Under the pieces are notes generated by a model, which was given only the letters and a program-made list of their open reading frames with translations, searched no databases and was not told the DNA's origin. 64,000 bases of DNA. It comes from Janthinobacterium rivuli (GTDB lineage: Bacteria; Pseudomonadota; Gammaproteobacteria; Burkholderiales; Burkholderiaceae_D). Positions 37,220 through 46,048 of the stretch are shown in pieces. Numbering within the stretch: the stretch's first letter is position 1; each line of letters opens with the position of its first letter. Location: assembly GCF_009208735.1 (NCBI RefSeq), contig NZ_WFLJ01000010.1, positions 186,001-250,000 on the forward strand, written 5' to 3'. A program made the position numbers and the translations under genes.

Positions 37220-37809
37220 TCGCGCGACCACTTGTCGGCCGATTCCTCGGCCGCCTTCTTCGCCAGCGCCTCGCGGATTTCCCGCGCGCGCTGCTCGGCC
37301 AGGCGGCTCGCTTCGAGCAGGCGGCGCCGTTCCGTGCCGCTGATGGCGGACAGCCTGTCCGTGGCCTGCGCCACGCTTTCGTCCTGCGGCCGGAATCCCA
37401 GCCTTGCCAGCACGATGCGCGCCAGTTCCTCGCGCCGCTCGGGGTCTTGCGTGAACTGGTGGGCGGGCGTGGCGGCAGCCAGTTCGCGTGCCGCCTCGCC
37501 CAGCACCTGCAGCAAGGCTGCTTGCGGCAGCTGCTGCCCGATGAACCAGTCGTCGGCCAGCAGCCAGCACAGGATCATGGCCAGCGCCAGCCGGTTGCGG
37601 TCGGCCTTCACCTGCGCGCCAACAAACCCCTGCAAGGACGCGGCCGGCGCGCGCGCGCCATGCAGCAGCAAAATGTCGTTGACCAGCGCGGCAACCGCCA
37701 CGGCCTGCGCGTTGGCGACGCCGGCGATGCGCGGCTCGGCGAGGAATTCGACGGGCGTGTCGGCCAGGCGGTGGGTTAATCGTTCGAGGTGGGGACCGGG
37801 AGTGTGCAT
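37216..37809 (-). CDS. Small helical protein of the MoxR-vWA operon, unknown family
   Basis: A 197-aa soluble protein, mostly predicted alpha-helix. The middle has FIGQQLPQAALLQVLGEAAREL. The C-terminal ~50 residues form a charged helix, probably a coiled coil (ERRRLLEASRLAEQRAREIR). No enzymatic motif is visible. The ATG at 37809 lies one base after the vWA gene stop, and its own TGA overlaps the ligase ATG, so it is strictly co-translated. A structural or adaptor role between the vWA protein and the ligase is only a guess. Confidence 0.7.
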   Translation of the reverse strand: MHTPGPHLERLTHRLADTPVEFLAEPRIAGVANAQAVAVAALVNDILLLHGARAPAASLQGFVGAQVKADRNRLALAMILCWLLADDWFIGQQLPQAALLQVLGEAARELAAATPAHQFTQDPERREELARIVLARLGFRPQDESVAQATDRLSAISGTERRRLLEASRLAEQRAREIREALAKKAAEESADKWSRE

Positions 37810-37810
37810 A

Positions 37811-39589
37811 TCATGATTGTATATAGTGGCGACGGCTGAACGCCCGCGCAAAGTCCAGCAAGTCCTCGTAGCGCTCGACGGCGTGGATATCCCAGCCCTG
37901 TTCGCGGCGCGCGCGCTTCAAATCGTCATAGGTCTGCTGCAGCCATTTGTGGGTCGGCGCGCCATCCCAGTCGCGCTCGAGGTTCAAAGCCATGGTGCCG
38001 CCCGCGCCGCCCTGCGCCAGCGCCTTGGCGGAAATATCCCAGCCGCTGTTGCCCAGCTCATCCTTGTCGAACATGGTGGTGATGCCATCGTCGGAGATCA
38101 TCAGGATGTGCGCGGGCCGTTCGCGTTTGGCCGCATACGTCTGGCGCAGGCGGTGGATGGGGAAGCAGGTGCCGCCGCCAAAGAATTCCGTCAGCACGCC
38201 CAGGATCATGTCTTCATCGCGCACGAAACCCGGCGTCTGCATCACCTCGTTCTTGCCGCTCCACAGGGTCACCTGCACCTTCGCGCCGGCGCGCAGCGCG
38301 GACAAGGCGATGACGGCGCCGGCCAGTGTCAAAAACGAGGTGTGCGCCTGCGGGTTCGGCATGGAACCGGAACTGTCCACGTACATGTCGAGGTCGACGG
38401 GCACGGCGTCGATGGCACGCGCCGGTTCGCGGCCATACACGCGGCGCACGGTGGTCACGCCGGGCACGGGGCGCGGCGACTGCATCACGGACTGCAGCCA
38501 GTCGATTTCTTCCAGTGGATCGCCGATCTCCCACGCTTCCAGCCCTTCCATCTGCGGCTCCTGGGATTCGGGCGCAGGGCGGCTGGGGAACGCCACCAGA
38601 TGCGGCAAGGCGCGCTCGCGGTAGTAGCGGATGGCGATTTCATGGTCGCTCAGGTCCACGCCCGAGGCCTTCAAGATGTCGCCCAGCTCGAACGGTTCGC
38701 GCAGCTGGCCGCCGCCGCTCCCGGCCGGCGCCTGGGCCTGCGGCTCCTCGCCGTCGAGGCCCGAGATGCGCTTGTCGTGCACGGGGTGGATGGCGCCGCC
38801 CTCCTCGTCATCCTCGATCTGCTGCGCGCCATACGTCTGGCAGCCACGGGCCGCGTCGCGCGTATCCTGCAGGTAGCGGCTTGGGTCAAGACTGTCACCC
38901 AGCGCGTCCGTATCCTCGACCAGGTAAGGCAGCAGCAAGGTGGCGAAACGGCCCGCCGCCAGCATCCAGTCGTTCGCGTACACGCGTATCAGGCGCGCGC
39001 CCAGCCAGGCATCCGTGTCCAGGCGTTCGTCGGCACTGCCTCCTCCAAGCTCGCCCTTTTCCAGCTGCCACAGGTTTTCATAGATGCGCATGTACAGCGT
39101 CCATACGCCGCCGCCTTTGGCGTCGGCTTGCGCCGTGCGCCCCTGCTGCAGTTTGCGGTAGATGTCGGCCATGCGCAAATTCGCCTGGCGCTGCAGGCGG
39201 TCGTTGATGAACAGGTCCGTGTACAGGTTGGCCACCATCGGCGCGTGCTGCTCCAGGGTGGGCAAGGCGCGGCGCATGCGCGCCAGCAGCCGGAACTGGT
39301 CACTGGCGCTGCCCGGTGCGAGGATATGGTGGCCGATTTCATGGGCGAGTACTTCCAGCGCATAGTCGTCCAGACCCAGCTCCGTCACCAGCGGCAAGTC
39401 CACCACGACGCTCTGGTCCAGCAAACGGATCATGGCGAAGCTGCCGGACAAGCCCTGCTCGCTGGCCTCGACACGGCTGGCGCACAGGCTCGGGTCGCGC
39501 AGGCGCGTAAATTTGCTCCACACGGCCAGGGCTTCGGGCCAGGCGGCGCGCCAGGCGTCGATCAGCGCGGTGTCGGCGACTTTATTCAT
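37811..39589 (-). CDS. Zincin-like/von Willebrand A domain protein
   Basis: 592 aa. The N-terminal part carries a zincin motif HEIGH at residues 83-87 in EVLAHEIGHHILAPGS, a metal-protease signature. A helical segment follows (VANLYTDLFINDRLQRQANL). The C-terminal part is a vWA domain with a complete MIDAS start D405-S-S-G-S (DMYVDSSGSMPNP) and a later ILMISDDGITTMF strand. The linker (~260-310) is acidic and low-complexity. The true start is ATG 39589, overlapping the previous stop; the long open frame further upstream is a shadow of the next gene. vWA proteins of this kind partner with MoxR AAA+ ATPases, encoded three genes upstream. Confidence 0.85.
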   Translation of the reverse strand: MNKVADTALIDAWRAAWPEALAVWSKFTRLRDPSLCASRVEASEQGLSGSFAMIRLLDQSVVVDLPLVTELGLDDYALEVLAHEIGHHILAPGSASDQFRLLARMRRALPTLEQHAPMVANLYTDLFINDRLQRQANLRMADIYRKLQQGRTAQADAKGGGVWTLYMRIYENLWQLEKGELGGGSADERLDTDAWLGARLIRVYANDWMLAAGRFATLLLPYLVEDTDALGDSLDPSRYLQDTRDAARGCQTYGAQQIEDDEEGGAIHPVHDKRISGLDGEEPQAQAPAGSGGGQLREPFELGDILKASGVDLSDHEIAIRYYRERALPHLVAFPSRPAPESQEPQMEGLEAWEIGDPLEEIDWLQSVMQSPRPVPGVTTVRRVYGREPARAIDAVPVDLDMYVDSSGSMPNPQAHTSFLTLAGAVIALSALRAGAKVQVTLWSGKNEVMQTPGFVRDEDMILGVLTEFFGGGTCFPIHRLRQTYAAKRERPAHILMISDDGITTMFDKDELGNSGWDISAKALAQGGAGGTMALNLERDWDGAPTHKWLQQTYDDLKRARREQGWDIHAVERYEDLLDFARAFSRRHYIQS

Positions 39590-40557
39590 GCGAGCGGCAG
39601 CAAACGGATCGCGTGCGTCCACGGTGACGTGATGGCCAGCGTATGCGCATTCGCGGCAAGCGCGATGTCGCCGGCCGGCAGGTCGAGCGCGATGCTGCGC
39701 GCGCCGATATGCAGGGTCGCGCCCTCGAGCCGCACGGCCGCCGGCATGCCGGTTTGCGCCTGCTCGAACTCCTGCGCCGTGGCGCTGTGCAGCACGGCGC
39801 CATAGGCGTCGGCCACCAGCAGGTAATGGCGCTCGGCGCTGCGCACGACAAATCCTTCCTTTGTCGCGCGCACCTGCGGCGGCGTGCCGAAGGCGCCACC
39901 CAGGCCAGTAAAAGAACCGAAGTCCCTGCCCTCGACGTTGCCGCGCCACGGATAGTCCATGAGCTGCGCATGCACCTGCGGCCAGTGCGCGCCCGGCTCG
40001 CCAAAGGCGGCCAGCGCCAACGCTGGCGGCAAGGTGTCGGCGGCGGCCAGCGCACCCTGGCGGAAATGCGCGACGCCGGCGCGCCAGGCCAGCACCTGGC
40101 CCACGGCGCGCAGCTGCGCGACGCTGCCGACTTGCGGCGCCACGGCGGCCATCCCGGCCTGCCACTGCGCGGGACGCGCGCCCGCCACGGCGCCAAGGTG
40201 GATGGCGGCGTTGCTCAGCATGCCCAGCACGTCGACGGGGGCCGTCGCCAGCAGTGGCGCAAACGATGGCGCCAGCTCGCGCCAGACGGTATTGAGGAAG
40301 GGATTCTTCGCGGCCGGGCCGGCCAGGCCATGGCCCACCAGTTCCAGTGCCATGTCGTAGGCGGCCAGGGTCGCGCCGCCCGCCCGCTCGGGCGCGGCGG
40401 CGGCCACGGCCGCCACCAGCGGATCGACGCCGTCTTGCAAAAAGGTGCCGAAGGCGGCCATATCGAGCGAGGGAAAGCGGCGGCGCGCTTCGGCCGCGCG
40501 CGCATTGAACTGGGCGCGGCCGCCGGCGAGTATCGAGGCAAAGGCATGAGAGATCAT
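39586..40557 (-). CDS. Uncharacterised MoxR-vWA operon protein, alpha/beta two-part
   Basis: A 323-aa soluble protein with no family I can name. Residues ~1-200 are Ala-rich helices (LDMAAFGTFLQDGVDPLVAA, then AAYDMALELVGHGL). Residues ~200-323 are strand-rich with a GGAFGTPPQVRATKEGFVV and RHYLLVADAYGAVL pattern, suggesting a small beta domain. The ATG at 40557 has GAGG seven bases upstream; a GTG two codons earlier is possible. The TGA overlaps the vWA start (ATGA). By position it could be the third component that ternary MoxR-vWA systems carry as sensor or effector. Confidence 0.7.
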   Translation of the reverse strand: MISHAFASILAGGRAQFNARAAEARRRFPSLDMAAFGTFLQDGVDPLVAAVAAAAPERAGGATLAAYDMALELVGHGLAGPAAKNPFLNTVWRELAPSFAPLLATAPVDVLGMLSNAAIHLGAVAGARPAQWQAGMAAVAPQVGSVAQLRAVGQVLAWRAGVAHFRQGALAAADTLPPALALAAFGEPGAHWPQVHAQLMDYPWRGNVEGRDFGSFTGLGGAFGTPPQVRATKEGFVVRSAERHYLLVADAYGAVLHSATAQEFEQAQTGMPAAVRLEGATLHIGARSIALDLPAGDIALAANAHTLAITSPWTHAIRLLPLA

Positions 40558-40566
40558 CGCCACGCC

Positions 40567-41040
40567 TCAATCGCTGTGCGAAAAGTGCAGCAGATAGCGT
40601 TCATCCCCCAGCTCGAACGCGATCTCGTCCCAGTGGATCGCGTACCAGAAACCGGAAGGCGGCGTCATCGTCACGGCGTACAGGGAAAAACCGCCCAGCG
40701 CCTCATCGAGCGATTCGAGGAAGGCGGCCACCAGTTGCGCGCGAAAGCGCCCGGGTGGCGCCGCCTGCATGTGCCGCGACGAGAAAAACCAGCGCTGGCA
40801 CACCTGCTCCAGGTGCGCGCGCGCGCACGGCGCCGCATTGATGCGCCACAAGGCGGCCGGCAAGTCGCGTGCCGGAGCGATCACGTTCAAGGCATAATCC
40901 TCCACGCGCAGACCCAGCGCCGTGACAAGGTCCGGCGCATCGGGCAGACGTGATAATTCGTAGCTCGCGCACAGGTCGCTCGCCTCGCCATTGAGCATGG
41001 CCAGCGCTTCCAGGAAGCCATGACAGTGCGGCACGCTCAT
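40567..41040 (-). CDS. Uncharacterised small MoxR-vWA operon protein
   Basis: A 157-aa soluble protein, family unknown. The sequence alternates helix and strand, with aromatic clusters CQRWFFSSRHMQA and FWYAIHWDEIAFELGDERY near the C-terminus and a final HFSHSD. It is Cys-rich for its size (five Cys in the first ~110 residues), but without a clear metal motif. It overlaps the MoxR stop by four bases (ATGA) and is followed by a 9-bp gap to the next gene. It is probably an adaptor specific to this operon. Confidence 0.7.
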   Translation of the reverse strand: MSVPHCHGFLEALAMLNGEASDLCASYELSRLPDAPDLVTALGLRVEDYALNVIAPARDLPAALWRINAAPCARAHLEQVCQRWFFSSRHMQAAPPGRFRAQLVAAFLESLDEALGGFSLYAVTMTPPSGFWYAIHWDEIAFELGDERYLLHFSHSD

Positions 41041-42617
41041 TGCGAACGCAGCCAGCTGCGGTAATTCGTATAGCGCTGATGCAGGTACTTGAGTTTCAGT
41101 AAATCATCATACAGGGGGCCATACAGTTTTCTCCCCTTCGTGCGTTCGCCGATCAGCTTTTCGATGCGGTTCAGGCGCGCCAGGGTTTCGCGCTCGCTGA
41201 CGCCATCGAGGCCCAGGTCGAATTCGGCGGACAGCACGCCGACGGGATCGTCGCGGTCCAGGTCCAGGCGGTTGAATTCATCGTTCGACAAATCGAACAG
41301 GCGGCGCAGCCAGCCCAGCCTGTCGCTGCGGTAGGCGGCGTTTTCCGGCAGCGCGAAAAATGGCGCGTCCGGGTCCGGCTGCAGCTTGTTATGCAGGACG
41401 AAGGGCAGCACCTGGCGCAAGTCTTCCAGCGCCACCTCGCCATTGCCGCGGAAGTAAGCCATGGCCTTGGCGTAGATCAAGAGCGCCATCAGGGTACGCA
41501 CCGAGATGCCATTCAAGGTCTGGCAACCGAGGTCCTTCAGACGGTCGCGCCCATTGTCGGCCGCCTGCGCCGCTCCCCGGTCGGCGCCGGCCAGGCGGGC
41601 CGTATCCTTGGTCATGTATTCGAACTGGCCGCCGGCCGTCTCGAACAGCTCGAACTGGCTGGCGAAAAATTCCAGGCGGCGCCGCACGGGCTCCGGCACG
41701 GCCACCTGGCGTATCGCCTCGCCGATCTGGTCCACTTCCGCTTCCGTGAAGATGATCTCGGGCGGCACCAGCTCTTCGGGGCGCACGTTTTCTTCCACGC
41801 GCAGCAGCAACTCGTTCAGGAAGCGCGGATTGAAGGCCAGCGCCTGCACCGTCACGTCGACCCGGTCGCGCAGCGCTTCGATCACCTGGTAGGTGCCGCC
41901 GCCCTGGTCGTCGTTGGCCGTCAGATACCAGGCCGCTTCCGGGCATTCGTAAATATGGTTCAGCACTTCCGCGTAATTGTCGCCCATCACGGTGAGCAGC
42001 GCGCTTTGCGTGCGCGTGGGGATGCGGTTGTATTCATCGACGATCTTCACGCGCATGCCCAGCCAGGCGCGCCAGGCGATGCGGATATCGTCCATGCTTT
42101 GCGCGTTCACGAGATCCGCCGGCAGCGGATTGCCGAGCAAGTCGGCCACCGTCATCTGCGGGTGGCCGTGCTGCATGGCGCGCTTGACTTCCTTGACGGT
42201 GGAGCCGGCCAGCACGCCCATCAACAGGGCGCTGGCCGTCTTGCCCCGCCCCGGCCCGCCGACGAACAGGCATTTGCGGCGCGTGGCGAAGGTCAGCAGC
42301 GGCAGCAAAATAAAGCTGGAATAGCTTTGCGCCGACGGCAAATTCAGGGTGCGCCGGCTGTCGCCCACGGCATAGGTCTGCGACGGGCCGTCGTTGTACT
42401 CGATGTCGTAATGGGGGCTGATGATGGCGTGGTTGACGATCCAGAAGTATGCCTGGCGCAGCTTTTCATCGAAGGGCCGCGCTTGCGCCTCGCCTTCCGC
42501 TCCCAGCGCGATGGGGCCCTGGTACAGGTCCGCCACATCGAACTGCCGCGCGGCGGGCGCGGACTTGGGTTTGGTGGGGGCTTGTGAAAGACGCTGGAAC
42601 AAATTGAAGGCGGACAT
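41037..42617 (-). CDS. MoxR-type AAA+ ATPase
   Basis: 526 aa, first gene of the seven-gene minus-strand operon. Walker A is GGPGRGKT (120-127), Walker B is VKIVDE (190-195), sensor 1 Asn235 is in YLTANDDQGGG and the arginines of ALRDRVDV follow, an order typical of MoxR/RavA ATPases. An N-terminal extension of ~115 residues and a long C-terminal helical region (~330-526) are larger than in minimal MoxR. MoxR ATPases act as chaperones or remodelers together with vWA proteins, as in RavA-ViaA and the ternary conflict systems. The start ATG at 42617 has a weak GAGA site. Confidence 0.88.
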   Translation of the reverse strand: MSAFNLFQRLSQAPTKPKSAPAARQFDVADLYQGPIALGAEGEAQARPFDEKLRQAYFWIVNHAIISPHYDIEYNDGPSQTYAVGDSRRTLNLPSAQSYSSFILLPLLTFATRRKCLFVGGPGRGKTASALLMGVLAGSTVKEVKRAMQHGHPQMTVADLLGNPLPADLVNAQSMDDIRIAWRAWLGMRVKIVDEYNRIPTRTQSALLTVMGDNYAEVLNHIYECPEAAWYLTANDDQGGGTYQVIEALRDRVDVTVQALAFNPRFLNELLLRVEENVRPEELVPPEIIFTEAEVDQIGEAIRQVAVPEPVRRRLEFFASQFELFETAGGQFEYMTKDTARLAGADRGAAQAADNGRDRLKDLGCQTLNGISVRTLMALLIYAKAMAYFRGNGEVALEDLRQVLPFVLHNKLQPDPDAPFFALPENAAYRSDRLGWLRRLFDLSNDEFNRLDLDRDDPVGVLSAEFDLGLDGVSERETLARLNRIEKLIGERTKGRKLYGPLYDDLLKLKYLHQRYTNYRSWLRSQ

Positions 42618-42662
42618 GGTGATTCTCAGAAAGGCAGCGAGTCAAACCCTAAGCCAAGGACT

Positions 42663-42704
42663 GGGGTCGGACCCTGAGGGTCCGACCCCGGCATTTCGCC
42701 GGGG
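42663..42704 (-). repeat. Palindromic element upstream of the MoxR operon
   Basis: GGGGTCGGACCC-TGA-GGGTCCGACCCC (42663-42689) is a perfect 12-bp-arm palindrome, one base per arm different from that at 23857-23883. Its last bases also pair in an alternative hairpin, CCCCGGC-ATTTC-GCCGGGG (42686-42704). The 120-bp gap thus holds two mutually exclusive stems between the end of the ABC export operon and the MoxR start. They could be a terminator for the former, or an RNA leader of the latter. Confidence 0.7.
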
Positions 42705-42737
42705 TTACGGAAACGAAATTATTGCATATCGTTCCCA

Positions 42738-43889
42738 CTACGCCTTGTTCAAATCAACAAGCGTTTCATCCAGTTTGCGCCAACGCCACCAGCCCAGCGC
42801 CACGCAAGCCAGCAGCAAGGCCAGCAAACCCGCCACTTCATGGCGGATTTCATACAGCGAGGCGCCCATCTGGTTGAGCGCGACGAAGCCCTGGATGCCG
42901 GCCGTCGACGGCAGCAGCCAGCGCAGCCATTGCAGCACGACGGGCATGGACGACACGGGCCAGGTCAGGCCAGCGAGAAACAGCACCGGCATCGAGGTGG
43001 CGATCATCAGCTGCGTGCCCCGTTCGCGCGTGCGAAACAGCATGCCCAGCAGCATGCCAAAGGCCGCTTCCGCCAGAGAGAACAGCACCAGCAGCACCAG
43101 CATGCCGCCAAAGTTGCCGCCACGGGGGTAATCCTGGAACCAGAAGACGAAGCCGAAGAAATAGCAGCAGTTCAGGAAGGCCACGCAGGCGAACGCCAGC
43201 AGCATGCCCATATACCCACCCGCCGTGCGCTTGCCCGCCAGCGGGAAGCTCTTGCGCTGGTACCAGGTGCCGAACAGCATGGTCATGCCGATCAGCAAGG
43301 TCTGCTGCACGATCAAGGTCGCCACGCCCGGCACGACATACGCGCCATAGCCTTCCTTGACGTTAAACAGGGGCACGGCGTCGAAGGCGATGGGCGAGCG
43401 CTGCTGGTTGGCCTGGATGGTCGATGGCGTGCCCGCGCCCAAACGCTTGAGCTCAATGCCGGCCGACACCGTGCCCACCACTTCGGCCAGCCCGTTCAAG
43501 GCCACCTTGTTCAGCATCAAATACAAGCCATTGCCCGCCACCTGCGCGTGCGCGGCGCGGCCGGCCAGCACGTCCGTCTGCAAGCCGTCGGGAATAATCA
43601 ATACGCCCATGACCTGGTCGCGCCACAGCAAATCTTGTGCGACGGGCAAGTCCGGCGTGACGGCCACGACCTGCAACGAAGGATGGGCCATGGCAAAGCG
43701 CGTCAACTGGCGCGACATGGCGCTGCGGTCCTGGTCGACGACGGCCACGGGCACGCGCTGGACGATTTCCGTCGAATACGGCAAAGGATAGAAGAACGAG
43801 TAGATGATGCCGCCGATGAACAGCAAGGTCAGCGCGCCCTTGTCCGTCAGCATGGCGCGCCAGGTGGCGAGAAAGGCGGGCCACATCAT
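42738..43889 (-). CDS. ABC-2-type export permease, second of two
   Basis: A 383-aa inner-membrane protein of the YbhR/YhhJ type: TM1 near residues 17-36, a periplasmic domain (~40-175; VAVVDQDRSAMSRQLTRFAM) and then about five TM segments (~180-375). It overlaps the previous permease stop by four bases (ATGA). Together the pair would form the membrane part of a tripartite exporter with HlyD and TolC from the same operon. No ATP-binding gene is present in the operon. Confidence 0.88.
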   Translation of the reverse strand: MMWPAFLATWRAMLTDKGALTLLFIGGIIYSFFYPLPYSTEIVQRVPVAVVDQDRSAMSRQLTRFAMAHPSLQVVAVTPDLPVAQDLLWRDQVMGVLIIPDGLQTDVLAGRAAHAQVAGNGLYLMLNKVALNGLAEVVGTVSAGIELKRLGAGTPSTIQANQQRSPIAFDAVPLFNVKEGYGAYVVPGVATLIVQQTLLIGMTMLFGTWYQRKSFPLAGKRTAGGYMGMLLAFACVAFLNCCYFFGFVFWFQDYPRGGNFGGMLVLLVLFSLAEAAFGMLLGMLFRTRERGTQLMIATSMPVLFLAGLTWPVSSMPVVLQWLRWLLPSTAGIQGFVALNQMGASLYEIRHEVAGLLALLLACVALGWWRWRKLDETLVDLNKA

Positions 43890-45067
43890 GCGCGTCCCCA
43901 GGCGGCGGGCGCATTCGCGCGGCGCGCCAGCAGGAAAACGCCCACGGCGCCGCAGCCGATGGCAAAGCCGGCCAGTATCAGCATTTCCTGTACGCCATAG
44001 CGCCACGGCGCGCCGGCCAGCCAGTATTTCGTTTGCAGCTGCAGATAATGCGTGAGCGGCAAGGCTTCCGCCCAGGCGCGTGCCGGCGCCGGCATGGACA
44101 TCAAGGGAAAGGCCTGGCCCGCAAAGGCAAAGGCCGGCGCCGTGATGAAGGCCGCGCCCGACAGGGCCAGGCGCAGGGACAAGGTGGCGGCGATCAGCAA
44201 GGTGGCCAGGCCGCAATAGGCCAGCACCAGCAGCAGCATGCTCAGCAGCAAGGCCGGCAAGCTGCCCGCCACGGCCCAGCCCCGCGCCATGCTGAAGAAC
44301 AGCAAGTACAACAGCGCCAGCGCGCAATAGGCGACGAGGGGAAACAGCAGCTTGGCGCCCACGGCGCGCAGCCAGCTGTCATGGGCCGAGGCCAGCCATT
44401 GCGGTACCGTGCCGTCACGCAACTCGCGTCCGATGGAGGTGACGACGGCGACGACGATGAATATCTGCAGCATGGCCGGCATCAGGGCCAACGTCAAGAA
44501 CGCTTCATAGCTGGTGTTTTCATTGTATAAGCTGTTCAAGGTCGTGCGGATCGGTTCGAACTGGGCCGCCGCCTGCACGCCCGACATGCCCTTTTTCACG
44601 CGCGCCGTCATCTCGATGCCGGCCGACAAGGTCGTGCTGACCGTGCGCACGTCGCGCAGCAAGGCCCCCGCGTGCGAGGAAAACTGCGCGTTGTACAGCC
44701 ATTGCACGGTGGCTTGCCGGCCGCCCAGCAATTGCTTTTCAAAATCTCCAGGAATGACCAGATAGCCAAACGCCGTGCGTTCGCGCAGCCGATGCAGGGC
44801 GTCGTCGCTGGAAGCGACCTTGGCCGCCACGGCAATGCCGGGCGAGGCGTCGAGCCAGCGCGTGAGCTGGCGCGACAGGGTGGAGTTGTCATTGTCGATG
44901 ACGACGATGGGCAAGTCGCGCGCGATGCCGGCGGAAAAAACCAGCCACAGCATGCCGCACAGCACCACCGGAATCCAGCTGAGCATGCCGACATCCCAGA
45001 AGTCGCCGCGCAAGCGCCGCCACTCGCGCGCCAGCGCTGAAACCGGCTCTTTATCCGCTACGCTCAT
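43886..45067 (-). CDS. ABC-2-type export permease, first of two
   Basis: A 393-aa paralogue of the next gene with the same layout: TM1 (~29-48), a periplasmic domain with VVIDNDNSTLSRQLTRW, and C-terminal TM segments (~205-385). It lies 6 bp after the HlyD stop. It probably dimerises with the second permease. The family exports drugs or lipophilic compounds and normally needs a YbhF-type ATPase, which would have to be supplied from elsewhere. Confidence 0.88.
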   Translation of the reverse strand: MSVADKEPVSALAREWRRLRGDFWDVGMLSWIPVVLCGMLWLVFSAGIARDLPIVVIDNDNSTLSRQLTRWLDASPGIAVAAKVASSDDALHRLRERTAFGYLVIPGDFEKQLLGGRQATVQWLYNAQFSSHAGALLRDVRTVSTTLSAGIEMTARVKKGMSGVQAAAQFEPIRTTLNSLYNENTSYEAFLTLALMPAMLQIFIVVAVVTSIGRELRDGTVPQWLASAHDSWLRAVGAKLLFPLVAYCALALLYLLFFSMARGWAVAGSLPALLLSMLLLVLAYCGLATLLIAATLSLRLALSGAAFITAPAFAFAGQAFPLMSMPAPARAWAEALPLTHYLQLQTKYWLAGAPWRYGVQEMLILAGFAIGCGAVGVFLLARRANAPAAWGRA

Positions 45068-45073
45068 CTGCTA

Positions 45074-46048
45074 TCAGAGCGGTGGAAACACGACCGACAT
45101 GCCTGGGCGCAAACCATCGACCTTGATGGCGGGACGCAAGCGGATTTCAAACGTGCGCAAATCCGTGCCGCCCGGACGGGCCGCGCGCCACGTGGCGAAG
45201 TCCGGCAGCACGGCCACGGAGCTGACCTTGAAGCTCACTTGCTGTTTCAGCGCCGGCACGTTGGCCGTATGCGTGCTGCCCATGGCAAACGCCGCCATCT
45301 CGTCTTCGCGCACCTGCAGCACGGCCCAGGCGTCATCGAGATTCACCAGCGTGATCACGGGGAAACCTTGCGGCGCCAGTTCGCCCGGCTGGATCTGGAT
45401 CTTGCTGACCTGCCCGGCCACGGGTGCGGCGATCTTCGTTTCCGCCAGCGCGATCTGCGCTTCCGTCAGCACGGCGCCCACCTGGCGCGCCTGGGCGGCG
45501 GCGGCCGTCTTGTCTTCGGGACGGGCGCCCTTTTGCGCCATGTCATATTGTGCGCGGGCCGCTTGCGCCAGCTGGTCGGCGGCGCGCCACTGCGCCTGCG
45601 CCTCGTCACGTTTCTGCTGGGCGATCACACCTTGCTCGTACATATTGTTGACGCGGGTATACGTGGTCTTGGCGATGGTGGCCCCCGTTTGCGCCCGTTC
45701 CCAGTTCGCTTTCGCGGCACGGACTTCTTCCGGCCGCGCGCCCGCTTCCGCCTTCTTTGCCACGGCATCGGCCGCTTGCGTGGCGGCCGTCGCTTGCGCG
45801 ATCTTCGCATCCACTTCCGGGCTCGTCAGCTGGAACAGCACTTGCCCTTTCGGCACCGTCTGGCCCAGCTTGACGTACAGCTCGGCCACCCGGCCCGGCA
45901 CTTTCGACGAGACATTGACTTCCTGCGCATCCATCTGCCCCTGCAGAGGCAGGCGCTGCGGCTGGAAGGCCTGGTACAAGCCCCAGCCGACGAAGCCCAG
46001 GACGATGATGGCGGCGGCGATGGCCAAGGGTTTTTTGGAGGTGCTCAT
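45074..46048 (-). CDS. HlyD/EmrA-type periplasmic adaptor
   Basis: A 324-aa membrane-fusion protein. One N-terminal TM (~9-26, IAAAIIVLGFVGWGLYQAF) is followed by a lipoyl half (MDAQEVNVSSKVPGRVAELY), a long alpha-helical hairpin (~85-190, Ala/Gln/Lys-rich), the second lipoyl half (IAAPVAGQVSKIQIQPGEL) and a beta-barrel end. It bridges the inner-membrane permeases and TolC. The start ATG shares a base with the TolC stop (TAATG). Confidence 0.92.
   Translation of the reverse strand: MSTSKKPLAIAAAIIVLGFVGWGLYQAFQPQRLPLQGQMDAQEVNVSSKVPGRVAELYVKLGQTVPKGQVLFQLTSPEVDAKIAQATAATQAADAVAKKAEAGARPEEVRAAKANWERAQTGATIAKTTYTRVNNMYEQGVIAQQKRDEAQAQWRAADQLAQAARAQYDMAQKGARPEDKTAAAAQARQVGAVLTEAQIALAETKIAAPVAGQVSKIQIQPGELAPQGFPVITLVNLDDAWAVLQVREDEMAAFAMGSTHTANVPALKQQVSFKVSSVAVLPDFATWRAARPGGTDLRTFEIRLRPAIKVDGLRPGMSVVFPPL

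Noticed and set aside
39590-40570. N-terminal extension of the zincin/vWA protein to 919 aa
   Set aside because: The extension overlaps the 323-aa gene in another frame and is Arg/Gly-rich noise. The ATG at 39589 overlapping the previous stop is the better start.
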